Origin: Microbacterium stercoris
Lineage (GTDB): Bacteria; Actinomycetota; Actinomycetes; Actinomycetales; Microbacteriaceae
DNA length: 64,000 nt
NCBI RefSeq assembly: GCF_017592545.1
Contig: NZ_JAGFOA010000003.1
Location: 167,544 to 231,543 of the forward strand
Reading direction: 5' to 3'
Made by a program: the position numbers and the translations under genes. A model generated the notes under the pieces. That model was not told the DNA's origin, did not search any database, and saw nothing but the letters and a program-made list of their open reading frames with translations. Below are positions 52,574-61,500 of this stretch, one piece after another; positions within the stretch are counted from its first letter, which is position 1, and each line of letters starts with the position of its first letter.

Positions 52574-53626
52574 ATGATCCCCTACCGACTGCAGCGCATG
52601 GGCGTTGTGATGACTCCCGCCCCGGGCGACCCCCTCGAGGCGGAGGGTGTGCTCAATCCCGGATCCGGGCGCGGACCCGACGGCGCTGTCTACCTGCTGC
52701 CCCGCCTTGTGGCAGACGGCAACGTCTCGCGCGTCGGCCTTGCCCGGCTCGTGATCGAGGACGGCGTGCCCGTCGGCGTCGAGCGCGAGGGGGTGGTGCT
52801 CGAGCCGGATCGCGGCTGGGAGCGGGGCGTGGGCAATGCGGGCGTCGAGGATCCCAGGGTCACACGGATCGACGCGCTCGGCCTGCACGTGATGACCTAC
52901 GTCGCGTACGGGCCGCTCGGGCCGCGCACGGCCATCGCGGTGTCGGAGAACCTGCGCGAATGGCGGCGGCTCGGACCGGCGCTCTTCCGCTACGACGATG
53001 CGCTCGACATGGACCTCAACCTCTTCCACAACAAGGACACGGTGTTCTTCCCCGAGCCGGTGACCGCGCCGGACGGCACCGAGAGCCTGGCCGTGCTGCA
53101 TCGGCCGATGTGGGACCTCGACGAGACCAAGGCCGGCCAGGGAGTGCGGCTGCCCGCGGGGATCACCGACGAGCGCCAGTCGATCTGGATCAGCTACGTG
53201 CCGCTCGCCGCCGTGCGCGCCGACATCGCGAATCTCGTGCTGTGGGAGCAGCACCGCTTCGTCGCCGGCCCCGAGTTCGGCTTCGAGGCGCTCAAGATCG
53301 GCGGCGGACCCCCGCCCCTGCGTGTGCCCGAGGGGTGGCTGGTGCTGCACCACGGCGTCACCGGCGAGCTCGCGAGCGCGTTCGCGCAGCAGCAGAAGGT
53401 GAACTACGCCGCCGGTGCCCTGCTGCTCGACGGCGAGGACCCCTCGCGCGTGCGGGATCGCACGCCGGAGCCGCTGCTGGCCCCCGAGACCGACGACGAG
53501 CGCAGCGGCATCGTGCCCAACGTCGTCTTCCCCACCGCGATCGAGGAGATCGAGGGACGCCTGTTCGTGTTCTACGGCATGGCCGACTCGAAGATCGGCG
53601 TCGCCCTGCTCGAGCGCACCGACTGA
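52574..53626 (+). CDS. Glycoside hydrolase family 130 protein (beta-mannoside phosphorylase-like)
   Basis: 350 residues, five-bladed propeller of GH130. NAGVEDPRVTRIDALGLHVMTYVAYG carries the catalytic Asp of the family in EDPR; FHNKDTVFFPE, HRPMW, KIGGGPPPLRVPEGWLVLHHGV and IVPNVVFPTAIEE follow as usual. Members phosphorolyse or hydrolyse beta-1,2- or beta-1,4-mannosides. No signal peptide is present, so it acts on the imported sugar. This gives the importer a probable beta-mannoside substrate; the exact linkage cannot be told. Confidence 0.9.
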   Translation: MIPYRLQRMGVVMTPAPGDPLEAEGVLNPGSGRGPDGAVYLLPRLVADGNVSRVGLARLVIEDGVPVGVEREGVVLEPDRGWERGVGNAGVEDPRVTRIDALGLHVMTYVAYGPLGPRTAIAVSENLREWRRLGPALFRYDDALDMDLNLFHNKDTVFFPEPVTAPDGTESLAVLHRPMWDLDETKAGQGVRLPAGITDERQSIWISYVPLAAVRADIANLVLWEQHRFVAGPEFGFEALKIGGGPPPLRVPEGWLVLHHGVTGELASAFAQQQKVNYAAGALLLDGEDPSRVRDRTPEPLLAPETDDERSGIVPNVVFPTAIEEIEGRLFVFYGMADSKIGVALLERTD

Positions 53627-53673
53627 TCCGCCCCGGTGGTGCCCGCGCCCGGCCCTCCTGGGGGTGCCGGGTC

Positions 53674-54031
53674 GGGAGGGGATCCCGGATCCGGAGGGTC
53701 GTGTGGCGGGATACGGTCCTCCCGGGGCGGGATGTCCTCCGGCGCCGTGGGCTGGGTGCGGTGCCGGGTCGGGAGGGGATCCCGGGGCCGGAGGGTCGCG
53801 TTGGGCGATCTGGTCCTCCCGGTGCGGGATGTCCTCCCGCGCCGTGGGCTGGGTGCGGTGCCGGGTAGGGAGGGGATCCCGGATCCGGAGGGTCGTGTGG
53901 CGGGATCTGGTCCTCCCGGGGCGGGATGTCCTCCCGTGCCGTGGGCTGGGTGGGGTGCCGGATCGGGAGGGAATCCCGGGGCCGGAGGGTCGCGTTGGGC
54001 GATCCGGTCCTCCCGGTGCGAGATCTCCTCC
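53674..54031 (+). repeat. Hairpin array 5: four 67-bp palindromic units in an A-B-A-B pattern
   Basis: Units start at 53674, 53771, 53868 and 53965, an exact 97-bp period. Units 1 and 3 are near-identical (loop GTCGTGTGGCGGGAT...), as are units 2 and 4 (loop GTCGCGTTGGGCGAT...), so a two-unit block was duplicated. Left arm GGAGGGGATCCCG pairs with CGGGATGTCCTCC. Units 2 and 4 share their loop with array 4. Spacers (30 bp, CGTGGGCTGGGTGCGGTGCC) are almost constant. It occupies the gap between the GH130 and Ada-AlkA genes. Confidence 0.9.
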
Positions 54032-54106
54032 CGTGCCGGGCGGGGCGCCCACAGCCGTGTCCGAAAACCGCCAGCCGGCGACGGATCCGGGTGGGAAGCT
54101 GGAGGC

Positions 54107-55630
54107 ATGAGCCCGACCATGACCTTCGACGAGCGGTACCGCGCGATCTCGTCGCGCGACGCGCGGTTCGACGGGCAGTTCGTCACGGCGGTGAGCTCGA
54201 CGGGCATCTACTGCCGTCCGTCCTGCCCCGCGAAGACGCCGAAAGAGGCGAACGTGACGTTCTACCCGACGAGCGCCGCGGCGCACGAGGCGGGGTTCCG
54301 TGCGTGCAAGCGGTGCCTGCCGGAGGCCGCTCCCGGATCGCCCGACTGGAACCTGCGCGGTGACGTCGCGGGGCGAGCGATGCGCCTGATCGCCGACGGC
54401 GTCGTCGAGCGCGAGGGTGTCGCCGGTCTCGCGAACCGCCTGGGCTACTCGAGTCGCCACCTCACGCGGCTGCTTGCGACCGAGCTGGGGGCGGGCCCGC
54501 TCGCGCTCGCCCGCGCGCATCGCGCGCACACCGCTCGGCTGCTCCTGATCGGCACCGACCTGCCCGTGGCGGATGTGGCGTTCTCGGCCGGGTTCGCGAG
54601 CGTGCGGCAGTTCAACGAGACGGTGCGCGAGGTCTTCGAGATGACGCCGACCGAGCTGCGCGCTCGCCGCCGCGGCCTGCCGAACGCCCCGACGGGCATC
54701 GATCTGGTGCTGCCGTACCGCGAGCCCTTCGATCCGGACGGCCTGTTCGCGTGGATGGGAGTGCGCGCGCTGGCCGGGGTGGAGGAGGGCGGCGCGTCGA
54801 GCTTCGCACGCACGCTGCGTCTGCCGCACGGTGCCGCGTGGTTCCGGCTGCGCCACGAGCAGGGACGGCTGCGGCTCGAAGCGAAACTCGAGAGCCTCGC
54901 CGATCTGTCGACGCTCGTGGCCCGGGCCCGCCGCCTCTTCGATCTCGATGCCGATCCGCTCGCGATCGATGAGGCCCTGTCCCGGCATCCCGAGCTCGCA
55001 CTGCACGTGCGCGAGAACCCGGGCATGCGCCTGCCGGGCACGGCGGATCCGCACGAGCTGCTGATCCGAGCCATGGTGGGGCAGCAGATCTCGGTCGCCG
55101 CCGCGCGCACGCACCTGACCCGCCTCGTCGACGCGCTCGGCGAGCGGGTGGAGCTGGCGGGCGAGCAGCGCATCCTGTTCCCGACGATGGAGGCGATCGC
55201 CGAGCGGGGCGCGGAGATCCTGACCGGCCCGGCGGCGCGCATCCGGGCGATCACGGGGGCCGCCGCGGCGCTCGCCCGTGGCGAGCTGCAGCTCACGAGC
55301 GGCGACGACGCCCAGGAGCAGCGTGCCGCGCTGCTGGCGATGCCCGGCATCGGGCCGTGGACGGCCGACTACGTGCGCATGCGCGTGATCGGCGATCCCG
55401 ACGTCATCCTCACCGGCGACGTCGCACTGCGCACGGGCGCTGCCCGCGCGGGGATTCCGTCCGAGGCGCGCGAGCTCGCCGCCTGGGCCACCCGCGCCGC
55501 ACCCTGGCGCTCGTACGTCTCGATGCACCTGTGGCGTCTGGCCGCAGGCCCCGCCGTCGCCTCGCCCGCACCCCACCCCGGGCCCACAGCGCCGGTCGAC
55601 GCCCCCGCGGCCGAAGCGCGCGTTGACTAG
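54107..55630 (+). CDS. Ada-AlkA fusion: methyl-phosphotriester sensor, AraC HTH and 3-methyladenine DNA glycosylase
   Basis: 507 residues. The N-terminal Ada zinc domain has Cys36, Cys40, Cys67 and Cys70 ([22 protein letters not shown]); Cys36 would accept methyl from phosphotriesters. An AraC-type helix-turn-helix follows at about 95-185 ([24 protein letters not shown]). The C-terminal half is an AlkA domain with the helix-hairpin-helix [18 protein letters not shown] and the catalytic Asp in ILTGDVALR. It senses alkylation, regulates transcription and excises alkylated bases. The O6-methylguanine transferase activity is supplied by the next gene. GGAGG 1 nt before the ATG and GAAGCT at 54095 support the start. 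Its stop codon lies inside an ACTAGT palindrome. Confidence 0.93.
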   Translation: MSPTMTFDERYRAISSRDARFDGQFVTAVSSTGIYCRPSCPAKTPKEANVTFYPTSAAAHEAGFRACKRCLPEAAPGSPDWNLRGDVAGRAMRLIADGVVEREGVAGLANRLGYSSRHLTRLLATELGAGPLALARAHRAHTARLLLIGTDLPVADVAFSAGFASVRQFNETVREVFEMTPTELRARRRGLPNAPTGIDLVLPYREPFDPDGLFAWMGVRALAGVEEGGASSFARTLRLPHGAAWFRLRHEQGRLRLEAKLESLADLSTLVARARRLFDLDADPLAIDEALSRHPELALHVRENPGMRLPGTADPHELLIRAMVGQQISVAAARTHLTRLVDALGERVELAGEQRILFPTMEAIAERGAEILTGPAARIRAITGAAAALARGELQLTSGDDAQEQRAALLAMPGIGPWTADYVRMRVIGDPDVILTGDVALRTGAARAGIPSEARELAAWATRAAPWRSYVSMHLWRLAAGPAVASPAPHPGPTAPVDAPAAEARVD

Positions 55631-55687
55631 TCCTGCGCGGCATCACTAGTCCCGCCTGGACTAGTGAGCCCGCGGAGGACTAGTCAA
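55623..55687. repeat. Nested palindromes with four ACTAGT copies
   Basis: ACTAGT occurs at 55626, 55645, 55660 and 55679. The outer pair forms an inverted repeat, GTTGACTAGTCC with GGACTAGTCAAC. The inner pair forms CACTAGTCC with GGACTAGTG. The first copy contains the ada-alkA stop codon. It may be a terminator or an operator for the alkylation-repair genes. Confidence 0.75.
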
Positions 55688-55696
55688 CGTCCCCAC

Positions 55697-55790
55697 CGCA
55701 ACCCACCCCCACCGCAAACACACCCCTGCCGCAACCCACCCGCAACCCACCCGCAACCCACCCTTGCCGCAACCCACCCGCCGCAACCCC
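55697..55790 (+). repeat. Degenerate tandem repeat of CGCAACCCACC
   Basis: About seven partly degraded copies of an 11-bp unit, some adjacent (CGCAACCCACC repeated without gap at 55740-55762) and some offset by short inserts. It lies between the ACTAGT palindromes and the ogt ribosome-binding site. Confidence 0.7.
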
Positions 55791-55806
55791 CGAACGAGGA
55801 GAGACC

Positions 55807-56310
55807 ATGACCGCCATCGTGCAGACGCTGGAGACGCCCGACGGCGCGTTCACGATCGTCGCCGACGCGGACGGATCCGTGCTGGCGTCGGGATGGAGCG
55901 CCGATGTCGCCACGATGCTCGGACGGATCCACCCGCGCCTGCGACCCGAGAGCGCACGCGAAGGCGCGCTCGCCGCGGGCGAAGCGGTGCGCGCGTTCTA
56001 CGCCGGCGAGCTCGACGCGATCGACACCGTGCCGGTGCGTCAGCGCGGCACCGAGATGCAGCTGCGCGGATGGGCGGCGCTGCGCCGGATCGCGCCGGGC
56101 GCGCCCCTGACGTACACCACCTTCGCCGAGGCGCTCGGCAGCCCCGGATCCGTCCGCCCCGCCGCATCGATCTGCGCCCGCAACGCTCCGGCGCTCTTCG
56201 TTCCCTGCCACCGCGTGCTGCGCACCGACGGATCGCTCGGCGGCTTCGCGTGGGGACTGCACGTGAAGCGCGCGCTGCTCGACCGAGAGGCCGGGCTCTC
56301 GCTCGTCTGA
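55807..56310 (+). CDS. ogt: Methylated-DNA-protein-cysteine methyltransferase
   Basis: 167 residues. The active-site motif PCHRV has the acceptor Cys134, and the DNA-binding helix-turn-helix precedes it ([29 protein letters not shown]). It removes methyl groups from O6-methylguanine in a suicide reaction. The first half is the short N-terminal domain of this family. GAGGAG lies upstream of the ATG. It completes the set of alkylation-repair functions with the upstream fusion gene. Confidence 0.95.
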   Translation: MTAIVQTLETPDGAFTIVADADGSVLASGWSADVATMLGRIHPRLRPESAREGALAAGEAVRAFYAGELDAIDTVPVRQRGTEMQLRGWAALRRIAPGAPLTYTTFAEALGSPGSVRPAASICARNAPALFVPCHRVLRTDGSLGGFAWGLHVKRALLDREAGLSLV

Positions 56311-56316
56311 CCCGGA

Positions 56317-56865
56317 TCAGCTCGTCCGGCCGGATCCGTCCCCCTCGCGCGGGTCGCGGAGTCCGTCCATCGCCTCGACCAGCGTCGAGTGGATGTAGCC
56401 GAGCTCGGGGGTGGCGAACGTCGTCCACTCGGCGTCGGCCGGCGCGTGGGCGGCATCCGACTGCTGCCAGTCATCCGCCTGCGCGGGGTGGTGCACGTAC
56501 ACCCACCAGAGGTTCCCCCACGGATCCTGGAACCGCGAGAAGACGTCCCCGAAGAAGTCGGTGGGCTCGGTGACGACGCGGGCGCCGCGCGCCTGCGCCC
56601 GCGCGAGCACCTCGGCGGCGTCGTCGACGTACACACGCAGGAACGCCGGGGTGAATGGCCAGTGCGGTTTGCGGTCGGCGATCGTGAGCATCGAGTCGCC
56701 GATGATCAGCTCGGAGTGCAGGATGAGCCCGTCGTCGTCGCGCGTGCGCGCCTCGGGCACGTCGCGCGCGTCGAACACGTGCACAACGAAGTCGATCAGG
56801 TCGTCGGCGCGGTCGGCGAACACGAACGGCGCGATGACGGCGGTGCCGTCGGGGGTGTCGGTCAT
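56317..56865 (-). CDS. VOC/glyoxalase-superfamily protein
   Basis: 182 residues. The PhnB-like VOC fold appears as VIAPFVFADRADDLIDFVVHVFDARDVPEARTRDDDGLILHSELIIGDSMLTIAD followed by the second half VYVDDAAEVLARAQARGARVVTEPTDFFGDVFSRFQDPWGNLWWVYVH. The extra C-terminal 45 residues (Trp- and Ala-rich) fall outside the fold. No ligand or reaction can be assigned. GAGGAGG lies upstream of the ATG. It is convergent with ogt, 6 bp between stops. Confidence 0.85.
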   Translation of the reverse strand: MTDTPDGTAVIAPFVFADRADDLIDFVVHVFDARDVPEARTRDDDGLILHSELIIGDSMLTIADRKPHWPFTPAFLRVYVDDAAEVLARAQARGARVVTEPTDFFGDVFSRFQDPWGNLWWVYVHHPAQADDWQQSDAAHAPADAEWTTFATPELGYIHSTLVEAMDGLRDPREGDGSGRTS

Positions 56866-57030
56866 GAGTCCTCCTCGTCCAGGCCGAGTCTGCTCTCTTC
56901 GCGCGCAGACGTCGAGCACCCGTCTGCGGTGGAACCGCTTTCGCGAAATGTCGGATGCCGATGTGCGCAAACCGCCCCGGGCGTGCGCGGGCGACGATAC
57001 GGTCAAAGGGAAGCGCTGTCGCTTCGCGAG

Positions 57031-57068
57031 TTGCATCGTTGCAAGCGGCGCCTGCCTGGGCATAGCCT
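57031..57068 (+). promoter_or_regulatory. Operator-like palindrome and -10 upstream of the ABC exporter
   Basis: TTGCA-TCGT-TGCAA at 57031-57044 is a perfect 14-bp palindrome. TAGCCT at 57063-57068 is a good -10, giving a leader of about 37 nt. The palindrome covers the expected -35 region, so repression is plausible. Confidence 0.5.
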
Positions 57069-57111
57069 GTAAGGCTCTGCCGGTTTCGGCTCATTCCCCC
57101 GTCTGAGGATC

Positions 57112-58995
57112 ATGACCACCAGTCCTGACACACGTCTGTCGACCCCGAAAGCCCTTCTCCGTCTCCTCGAGTTCGCGCGCCCCGTGCTGCCGCGCCTGTT
57201 CGCAGGTGGCCTCAGCGCGCTCGCCGCGGCGCTCATCGCGCTGATGATCCCGATCGCCCTGGAGTGGCTGATCGAGGGTCCCATCGCCTCGGGAGAGGTG
57301 TCGGCCGTCGCGTGGGGCGCCATCGCGGTGCTCGCGCTCGGTCTGCTCGAGGCGACCATGGTCTACCTGCGCCGCTGGCTGATCCTGGGCCCGGCGACGC
57401 TCGTCGAGTACGACATCCGCCGCACCTTCTTCAACCGCCTGCAGCACCTGCCCGTGTCGTTCCACGACCGCTGGCAGTCGGGCCAGCTGCTGAGCCGCAT
57501 GATGCAGGACATCGGCCTCATCCGGCGCTGGATGGCGTTCGGCCTCGTGCTGCTCGTCGTCAACATCCTGACGATCATCATCGGCGCGATCCTGCTGTTC
57601 CAGTGGCACTGGGCGCTCGCCCTCGTCTTCCTGGTCTCGGGTGTGCCGCTGTGGATCCAGGGCTTCCTCTTCGAGCGCACGTACGGCTCGCTCACGCGCC
57701 TCAGCCAGGATCAGCAGGGCGACCTGGCCACCAGCGTCGAGGAGTCGGTGCACGGCATCCGCGTGCTCAAGGCCTTCGGGCGCGGGCCCCACGCCCTCCG
57801 CCGCTTCACGCGCCAGGCCGAGACGCTGCGCGACACCGAGATGCGCAAGGCCGGATCGATCGCGCGCGTCGACTTCTGGCTCGTCGTGATGCCCGAGCTG
57901 GCCTTCGGCTTCAGCCTGCTGCTGGGCATCTGGCTGGCATCGCAGGGCCAGCTCGCGGTCGGCGAGATGATCGCCTACTTCGCGATGCTGACGATCCTGC
58001 GCTGGCCGATCGAGTCGATCGGCTTCCTGTTCTCGTTCCTGATGGACGCCCGCACGGCCACCGACCGCGTCTTCGAGGTCTTCGACGCGCACAACGACAT
58101 CGCCGATCCCGCCGATCCCGTGACGATCTCGGATCCGCAGGGCGCGCTGACCTTCCAGGGCGCACGGTTCCGCTACCAGGACGCGGGATCCGCCGAGCCC
58201 GACCTGCTCGACGGCATCGACCTGGAGGTGCGTCCGGGCGAGACCATGGCGCTGGTGGGACTGACCGGATCGGGCAAGACCACGCTCACCACGCTGCCCA
58301 CGCGCCTGTATGACGTGACGGGCGGACGCGTGCTGATCGACGGCGTCGACGTGCGCGACCTGCGCCTGGTGGAGCTGCGCCGGATCATCGCGACCGCCTT
58401 CGAGGACGCCACGCTGTTCTCGGCCTCGGTGCGCGACAACGTGCTGCTCGGCCGCGACGACCTCGACCCGCGCTCGCCCGAGGCCGAACGTGTGCTGCGC
58501 GAGGCCCTGGAGGTGGCGCAGGCGTCGTTCGTCGACGACCTGCCCGAAGGCGCCGAGACGAAGATCGGCGAGGAGGGCATGTCGCTCTCGGGTGGGCAGC
58601 GCCAGCGCCTGGCGCTCGCCCGCGCGGTGGCGGCCCGTCCCGCGGTGCTGGTGATGGACGACCCCCTGTCGGCCCTCGACGTCGAGACCGAGGAGCGGGT
58701 GCAGGCGGAGCTGCGCCGTGTGCTCGCGGGCACCACCGCGCTCATCGTGGCCCACCGCCCCTCGACCGTCGCTCTCGCCGATCGCGTCGCGCTGCTCGAA
58801 GGCGGCCGGATCACCGCGGTCGGCACCCATCACGAGCTGATGCGGTCGTCGTCCCACTACCGCTCGGTCATCTCCTCCTTCGAGAGGGAGGAGGCCGAGG
58901 AGCGCGCCTGGCGCAACGATCCCAACCCCACGGCGTCGCTCGACATCATCGAGACCGGCCAGATCGCCGTCGTCGCCGAGGAGGACGCCCGATGA
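57112..58995 (+). CDS. ABC exporter half-transporter with degenerate Walker B
   Basis: 627 residues. Six membrane helices (about 20-320) are followed by a nucleotide-binding domain: Walker [11 protein letters not shown], signature [14 protein letters not shown], Walker [13 protein letters not shown], and H-loop IVAHRPSTV. The residue after the Walker B aspartate is Asp, not the catalytic Glu. In heterodimeric exporters such as TM287/288 this marks the partner that carries the degenerate site. It overlaps the second subunit by 4 bp. A drug or lipid export role is likely; the substrate is unknown. Confidence 0.92.
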   Translation: MTTSPDTRLSTPKALLRLLEFARPVLPRLFAGGLSALAAALIALMIPIALEWLIEGPIASGEVSAVAWGAIAVLALGLLEATMVYLRRWLILGPATLVEYDIRRTFFNRLQHLPVSFHDRWQSGQLLSRMMQDIGLIRRWMAFGLVLLVVNILTIIIGAILLFQWHWALALVFLVSGVPLWIQGFLFERTYGSLTRLSQDQQGDLATSVEESVHGIRVLKAFGRGPHALRRFTRQAETLRDTEMRKAGSIARVDFWLVVMPELAFGFSLLLGIWLASQGQLAVGEMIAYFAMLTILRWPIESIGFLFSFLMDARTATDRVFEVFDAHNDIADPADPVTISDPQGALTFQGARFRYQDAGSAEPDLLDGIDLEVRPGETMALVGLTGSGKTTLTTLPTRLYDVTGGRVLIDGVDVRDLRLVELRRIIATAFEDATLFSASVRDNVLLGRDDLDPRSPEAERVLREALEVAQASFVDDLPEGAETKIGEEGMSLSGGQRQRLALARAVAARPAVLVMDDPLSALDVETEERVQAELRRVLAGTTALIVAHRPSTVALADRVALLEGGRITAVGTHHELMRSSSHYRSVISSFEREEAEERAWRNDPNPTASLDIIETGQIAVVAEEDAR

Positions 58996-60806
58996 GCACC
59001 ACGGTCCAGGGAACGGCCGGCGAGGACCGCTCCGACTACACGCGCGATGAGAACCGCGCGATCCGCAAGCGCTCGCTGCGCCTGCTCGGATCGCTGCTGC
59101 GCCCGCTGCGCGGTCAGGTCATCCTGGTCGCGGTCGTGGTGGTGCTGCAGACCGCCCTGCGGGTCGTGGGACCGGCGCTGCTGGGCTTCGGCATCAGCGT
59201 GGCGCTGCCCGCGGTGCTCGAGCGCGGAGACTGGGGCCCGGCCTGGTTCATCACCACGACCTACGCGGTGACGGCCGTGAGCAACGCCTCGATGCTGGCC
59301 TGGTACGACGTGCTGGCCGCGAAGGTCACGCAGAACGTGCTGCTCGATCTGCGCACGCGGGTCTTCCGCCATACGCAGCTGCTGAGCCTGGAGTTCCACG
59401 AGAGCTACACCTCGGGCCGGATCATCTCCCGCCAGACGAGCGACCTCGACACCATCCGGGAACTGCTCGGCGGCGGCCTCAACCAGCTTGTGCACGGAGT
59501 GCTCTTCGGCGTCTTCACCTTCATCGCGCTCGCGCTGTGGGACTGGCAGTCGGCGCTGGTGCTCGTCGTGGCGGGCATTCCGCTCGCGATGCTCATGCGC
59601 TGGTTCTACAAGGCCTCGCAGGTCACCTACCGCACGTCGCGCGTCGTCAGCGCGAAGGTCATCGTCAAGTTCGTGGAGACGATGACGGGTATCCGCGCGG
59701 GCAAGGCGTTCCGCACGGAGCCGCGCAACGAGGAGGAGTTCTCGGGGCTCGCGCTGGACTATCGCGATGTCAACATGCGCTCGATCCGGCTGTTCGGCAC
59801 GTTCGAGCCCGGTCTCATGGCGATCTCCGCGTTCTCGATCGGCATCGTGGTGCTCTGGGGCGGCATCCGGATCACGCAGGGCGAGCTCGCGGTCGGCTTC
59901 CTGCTGACGGCCGTGCTGTACGTGCGCAACTTCTTTATGCCGCTGCAGGAGATCGCGATGTTCCTGAACTCCTTCCAGAACGCCTCCGCGGCGCTCGAGA
60001 AGGTCTCGGGTGTGCTCGAGGAGCAGCCGACGGTTCCGGATCCCGCCAAGCCCGTGGCTCTCGAGGCCGCACGCGGAGCCGTGCGCTTCGAGGAGGTGAC
60101 CTTCGCCTACGGCACCGGCAAGGTGATCCTGCCCCGGTTCACGCTCGATATCCCCGCGGGCCAGACGGTCGCGCTGGTCGGCACGACGGGTGCGGGCAAG
60201 TCGACCCTGGCGAAGCTCGTCTCGCGGTTCTACGACCCCTCGCAGGGACGCGTCACCCTCGACGGCGTCGACCTGCGCGACCTCGCGTCGCGCGACCTGC
60301 GCCGATCGATCGTGATGGTCACGCAAGAGGCCTACCTGTTCAGCGGAACGGTCGCCGACAACATCGCGCTGGGCCGGCCCGACGCGACCATGGACGAGAT
60401 CGTGGCGGCGGCGCGAGCGGTGGGCGCGGATGCCTTCATCCAGAGCCTGCCCGACGGCTACAGCACCGACGTCAACAAGCGCGGCGGCCGGGTGTCGGCC
60501 GGTCAGCGCCAGCTGATCTCGTTCGCGCGGGCGTTCCTTGCGAACCCGGCCGTGCTCATCCTCGACGAGGCCACCGCATCGCTCGACATCCCGAGCGAGA
60601 AGATGATCCAGGGCGCGCTGCAGACGCTGCTCGCCGACCGCACGGCCATCATCATCGCCCACCGCCTCTCCACGGTCGCGATCGCCGATCGCGTGCTGGT
60701 GATGGAGCACGGGCAGGTCATCGAGGACGACAGCCCCGAGGCGCTCATCGCCGGAACGGGCAAGTTCGCACAGCTCCACGCCGCGTGGCGCGAGAGCCTC
60801 GTCTGA
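58992..60806 (+). CDS. ABC exporter half-transporter with intact Walker B
   Basis: 604 residues. Six membrane helices, then Walker [11 protein letters not shown], Walker [13 protein letters not shown] with the catalytic Glu, and H-loop IIAHRLSTV. The signature is VSAGQRQ rather than LSGGQ. Together with the partner this gives one consensus site (LSGGQ of the partner with this Glu) and one degenerate site, as in asymmetric heterodimeric exporters. ATGA overlap ensures equal synthesis. A terminator follows 20 bp after the stop. Confidence 0.93.
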   Translation: MSTTVQGTAGEDRSDYTRDENRAIRKRSLRLLGSLLRPLRGQVILVAVVVVLQTALRVVGPALLGFGISVALPAVLERGDWGPAWFITTTYAVTAVSNASMLAWYDVLAAKVTQNVLLDLRTRVFRHTQLLSLEFHESYTSGRIISRQTSDLDTIRELLGGGLNQLVHGVLFGVFTFIALALWDWQSALVLVVAGIPLAMLMRWFYKASQVTYRTSRVVSAKVIVKFVETMTGIRAGKAFRTEPRNEEEFSGLALDYRDVNMRSIRLFGTFEPGLMAISAFSIGIVVLWGGIRITQGELAVGFLLTAVLYVRNFFMPLQEIAMFLNSFQNASAALEKVSGVLEEQPTVPDPAKPVALEAARGAVRFEEVTFAYGTGKVILPRFTLDIPAGQTVALVGTTGAGKSTLAKLVSRFYDPSQGRVTLDGVDLRDLASRDLRRSIVMVTQEAYLFSGTVADNIALGRPDATMDEIVAAARAVGADAFIQSLPDGYSTDVNKRGGRVSAGQRQLISFARAFLANPAVLILDEATASLDIPSEKMIQGALQTLLADRTAIIIAHRLSTVAIADRVLVMEHGQVIEDDSPEALIAGTGKFAQLHAAWRESLV

Positions 60807-60826
60807 CCGCCGGAGGCGTACAGCAA

Positions 60827-60858
60827 GAAGGCCCCGGACCGCGCGGTCCGGGGCCTTC
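60827..60858 (+). terminator. Terminator after the ABC exporter
   Basis: GAAGGCCCCGGACCGC and its complement are directly adjacent; a few central pairs would open to form the loop. Confidence 0.85.
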
Positions 60859-61001
60859 GCCTTCAGAAGAGGAGGGCGACGGAGTCTCGATGGGGGAGGG
60901 GGATTCGAGACCCCGCCGCCGGCATGATCTCAGCACAGGCGCCCTTGCCGTCGCTGACGAGTCAAGTCGAGATGAGTTCCCCCAGCAGGAGCCGGGCCGT
61001 G

Positions 61002-61451
61002 TCAGACACGGATTTCGGCAACCACCTCACCGTACTCCGTCTCCCCGGTCGGTGTGAAGCCGACACGTCGGAAGAACGCCTCGGGGCCGCCCTCGCCGGC
61101 CTCGTAGATCACCGTCAGGTGGTCGAGGCCGCGCTTGCGCGCCTCCTCGACGAGACCCTCGACCGCGAAGCGGCCGACGCCGCGACCCTGGTCGTCGGCG
61201 TCGACGTTGATGCGCAGCAGAACGGAGCGGAAGTGCTCGTTCGGGGCATCCTCGTCGAAGGATCCGCTGACGAAGCCGACGACGTCGTCCCCATCGAGCA
61301 CCACGCGCTGCCAGGCCTTGGCGGGGTTGATGACGGTCGCCGCGATGCCATAGGAGACGGGGGCGAGGAACTGCTCCTGGCCGGGCTTGAGCGACAGCGT
61401 GTTCACGGCGACGATCGTCGCGGCAGAGAGCTCGACCAGTTTCAGCGTCAT
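61002..61451 (-). CDS. GNAT family N-acetyltransferase
   Basis: 149 residues. The acetyl-CoA-binding motif is RINVDADDQGRGVGRFAVEGLVEEARKRG at about 80-110, followed by VIYEAGEGGPEAFFRRVGFTPTGE. The N-terminal segment (LKPGQEQFLAPVSYGIAATVINPAKAWQRVV) is that of spermidine/diamine-type acetyltransferases. The acceptor is unknown. ATG 61451 has TAGCCT 6 nt upstream. Confidence 0.9.
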   Translation of the reverse strand: MTLKLVELSAATIVAVNTLSLKPGQEQFLAPVSYGIAATVINPAKAWQRVVLDGDDVVGFVSGSFDEDAPNEHFRSVLLRINVDADDQGRGVGRFAVEGLVEEARKRGLDHLTVIYEAGEGGPEAFFRRVGFTPTGETEYGEVVAEIRV

Positions 61452-61457
61452 ATCGTC

Positions 61458-61463
61458 AGGCTA
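61458..61463 (-). promoter_or_regulatory. -10 element for the GNAT gene
   Basis: TAGCCT ends 6 nt before the ATG at 61451. Confidence 0.55.
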
Positions 61464-61500
61464 ACCGCTCTCGCGGGTGGGTGCGCAAGCGAGATCCGGA

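Noticed and set aside
52529..55576. 1015-codon minus-strand frame across GH130, array 5 and ada-alkA
   Set aside because: Low-complexity antisense translation with no family resemblance.
60875..60930. tRNA-like T-arm (GGGGATTCGAGACCCC)
   Set aside because: The 53-61 pair is wrong for a T-stem, and no acceptor stem, anticodon arm or D-arm can be built around it on either strand.
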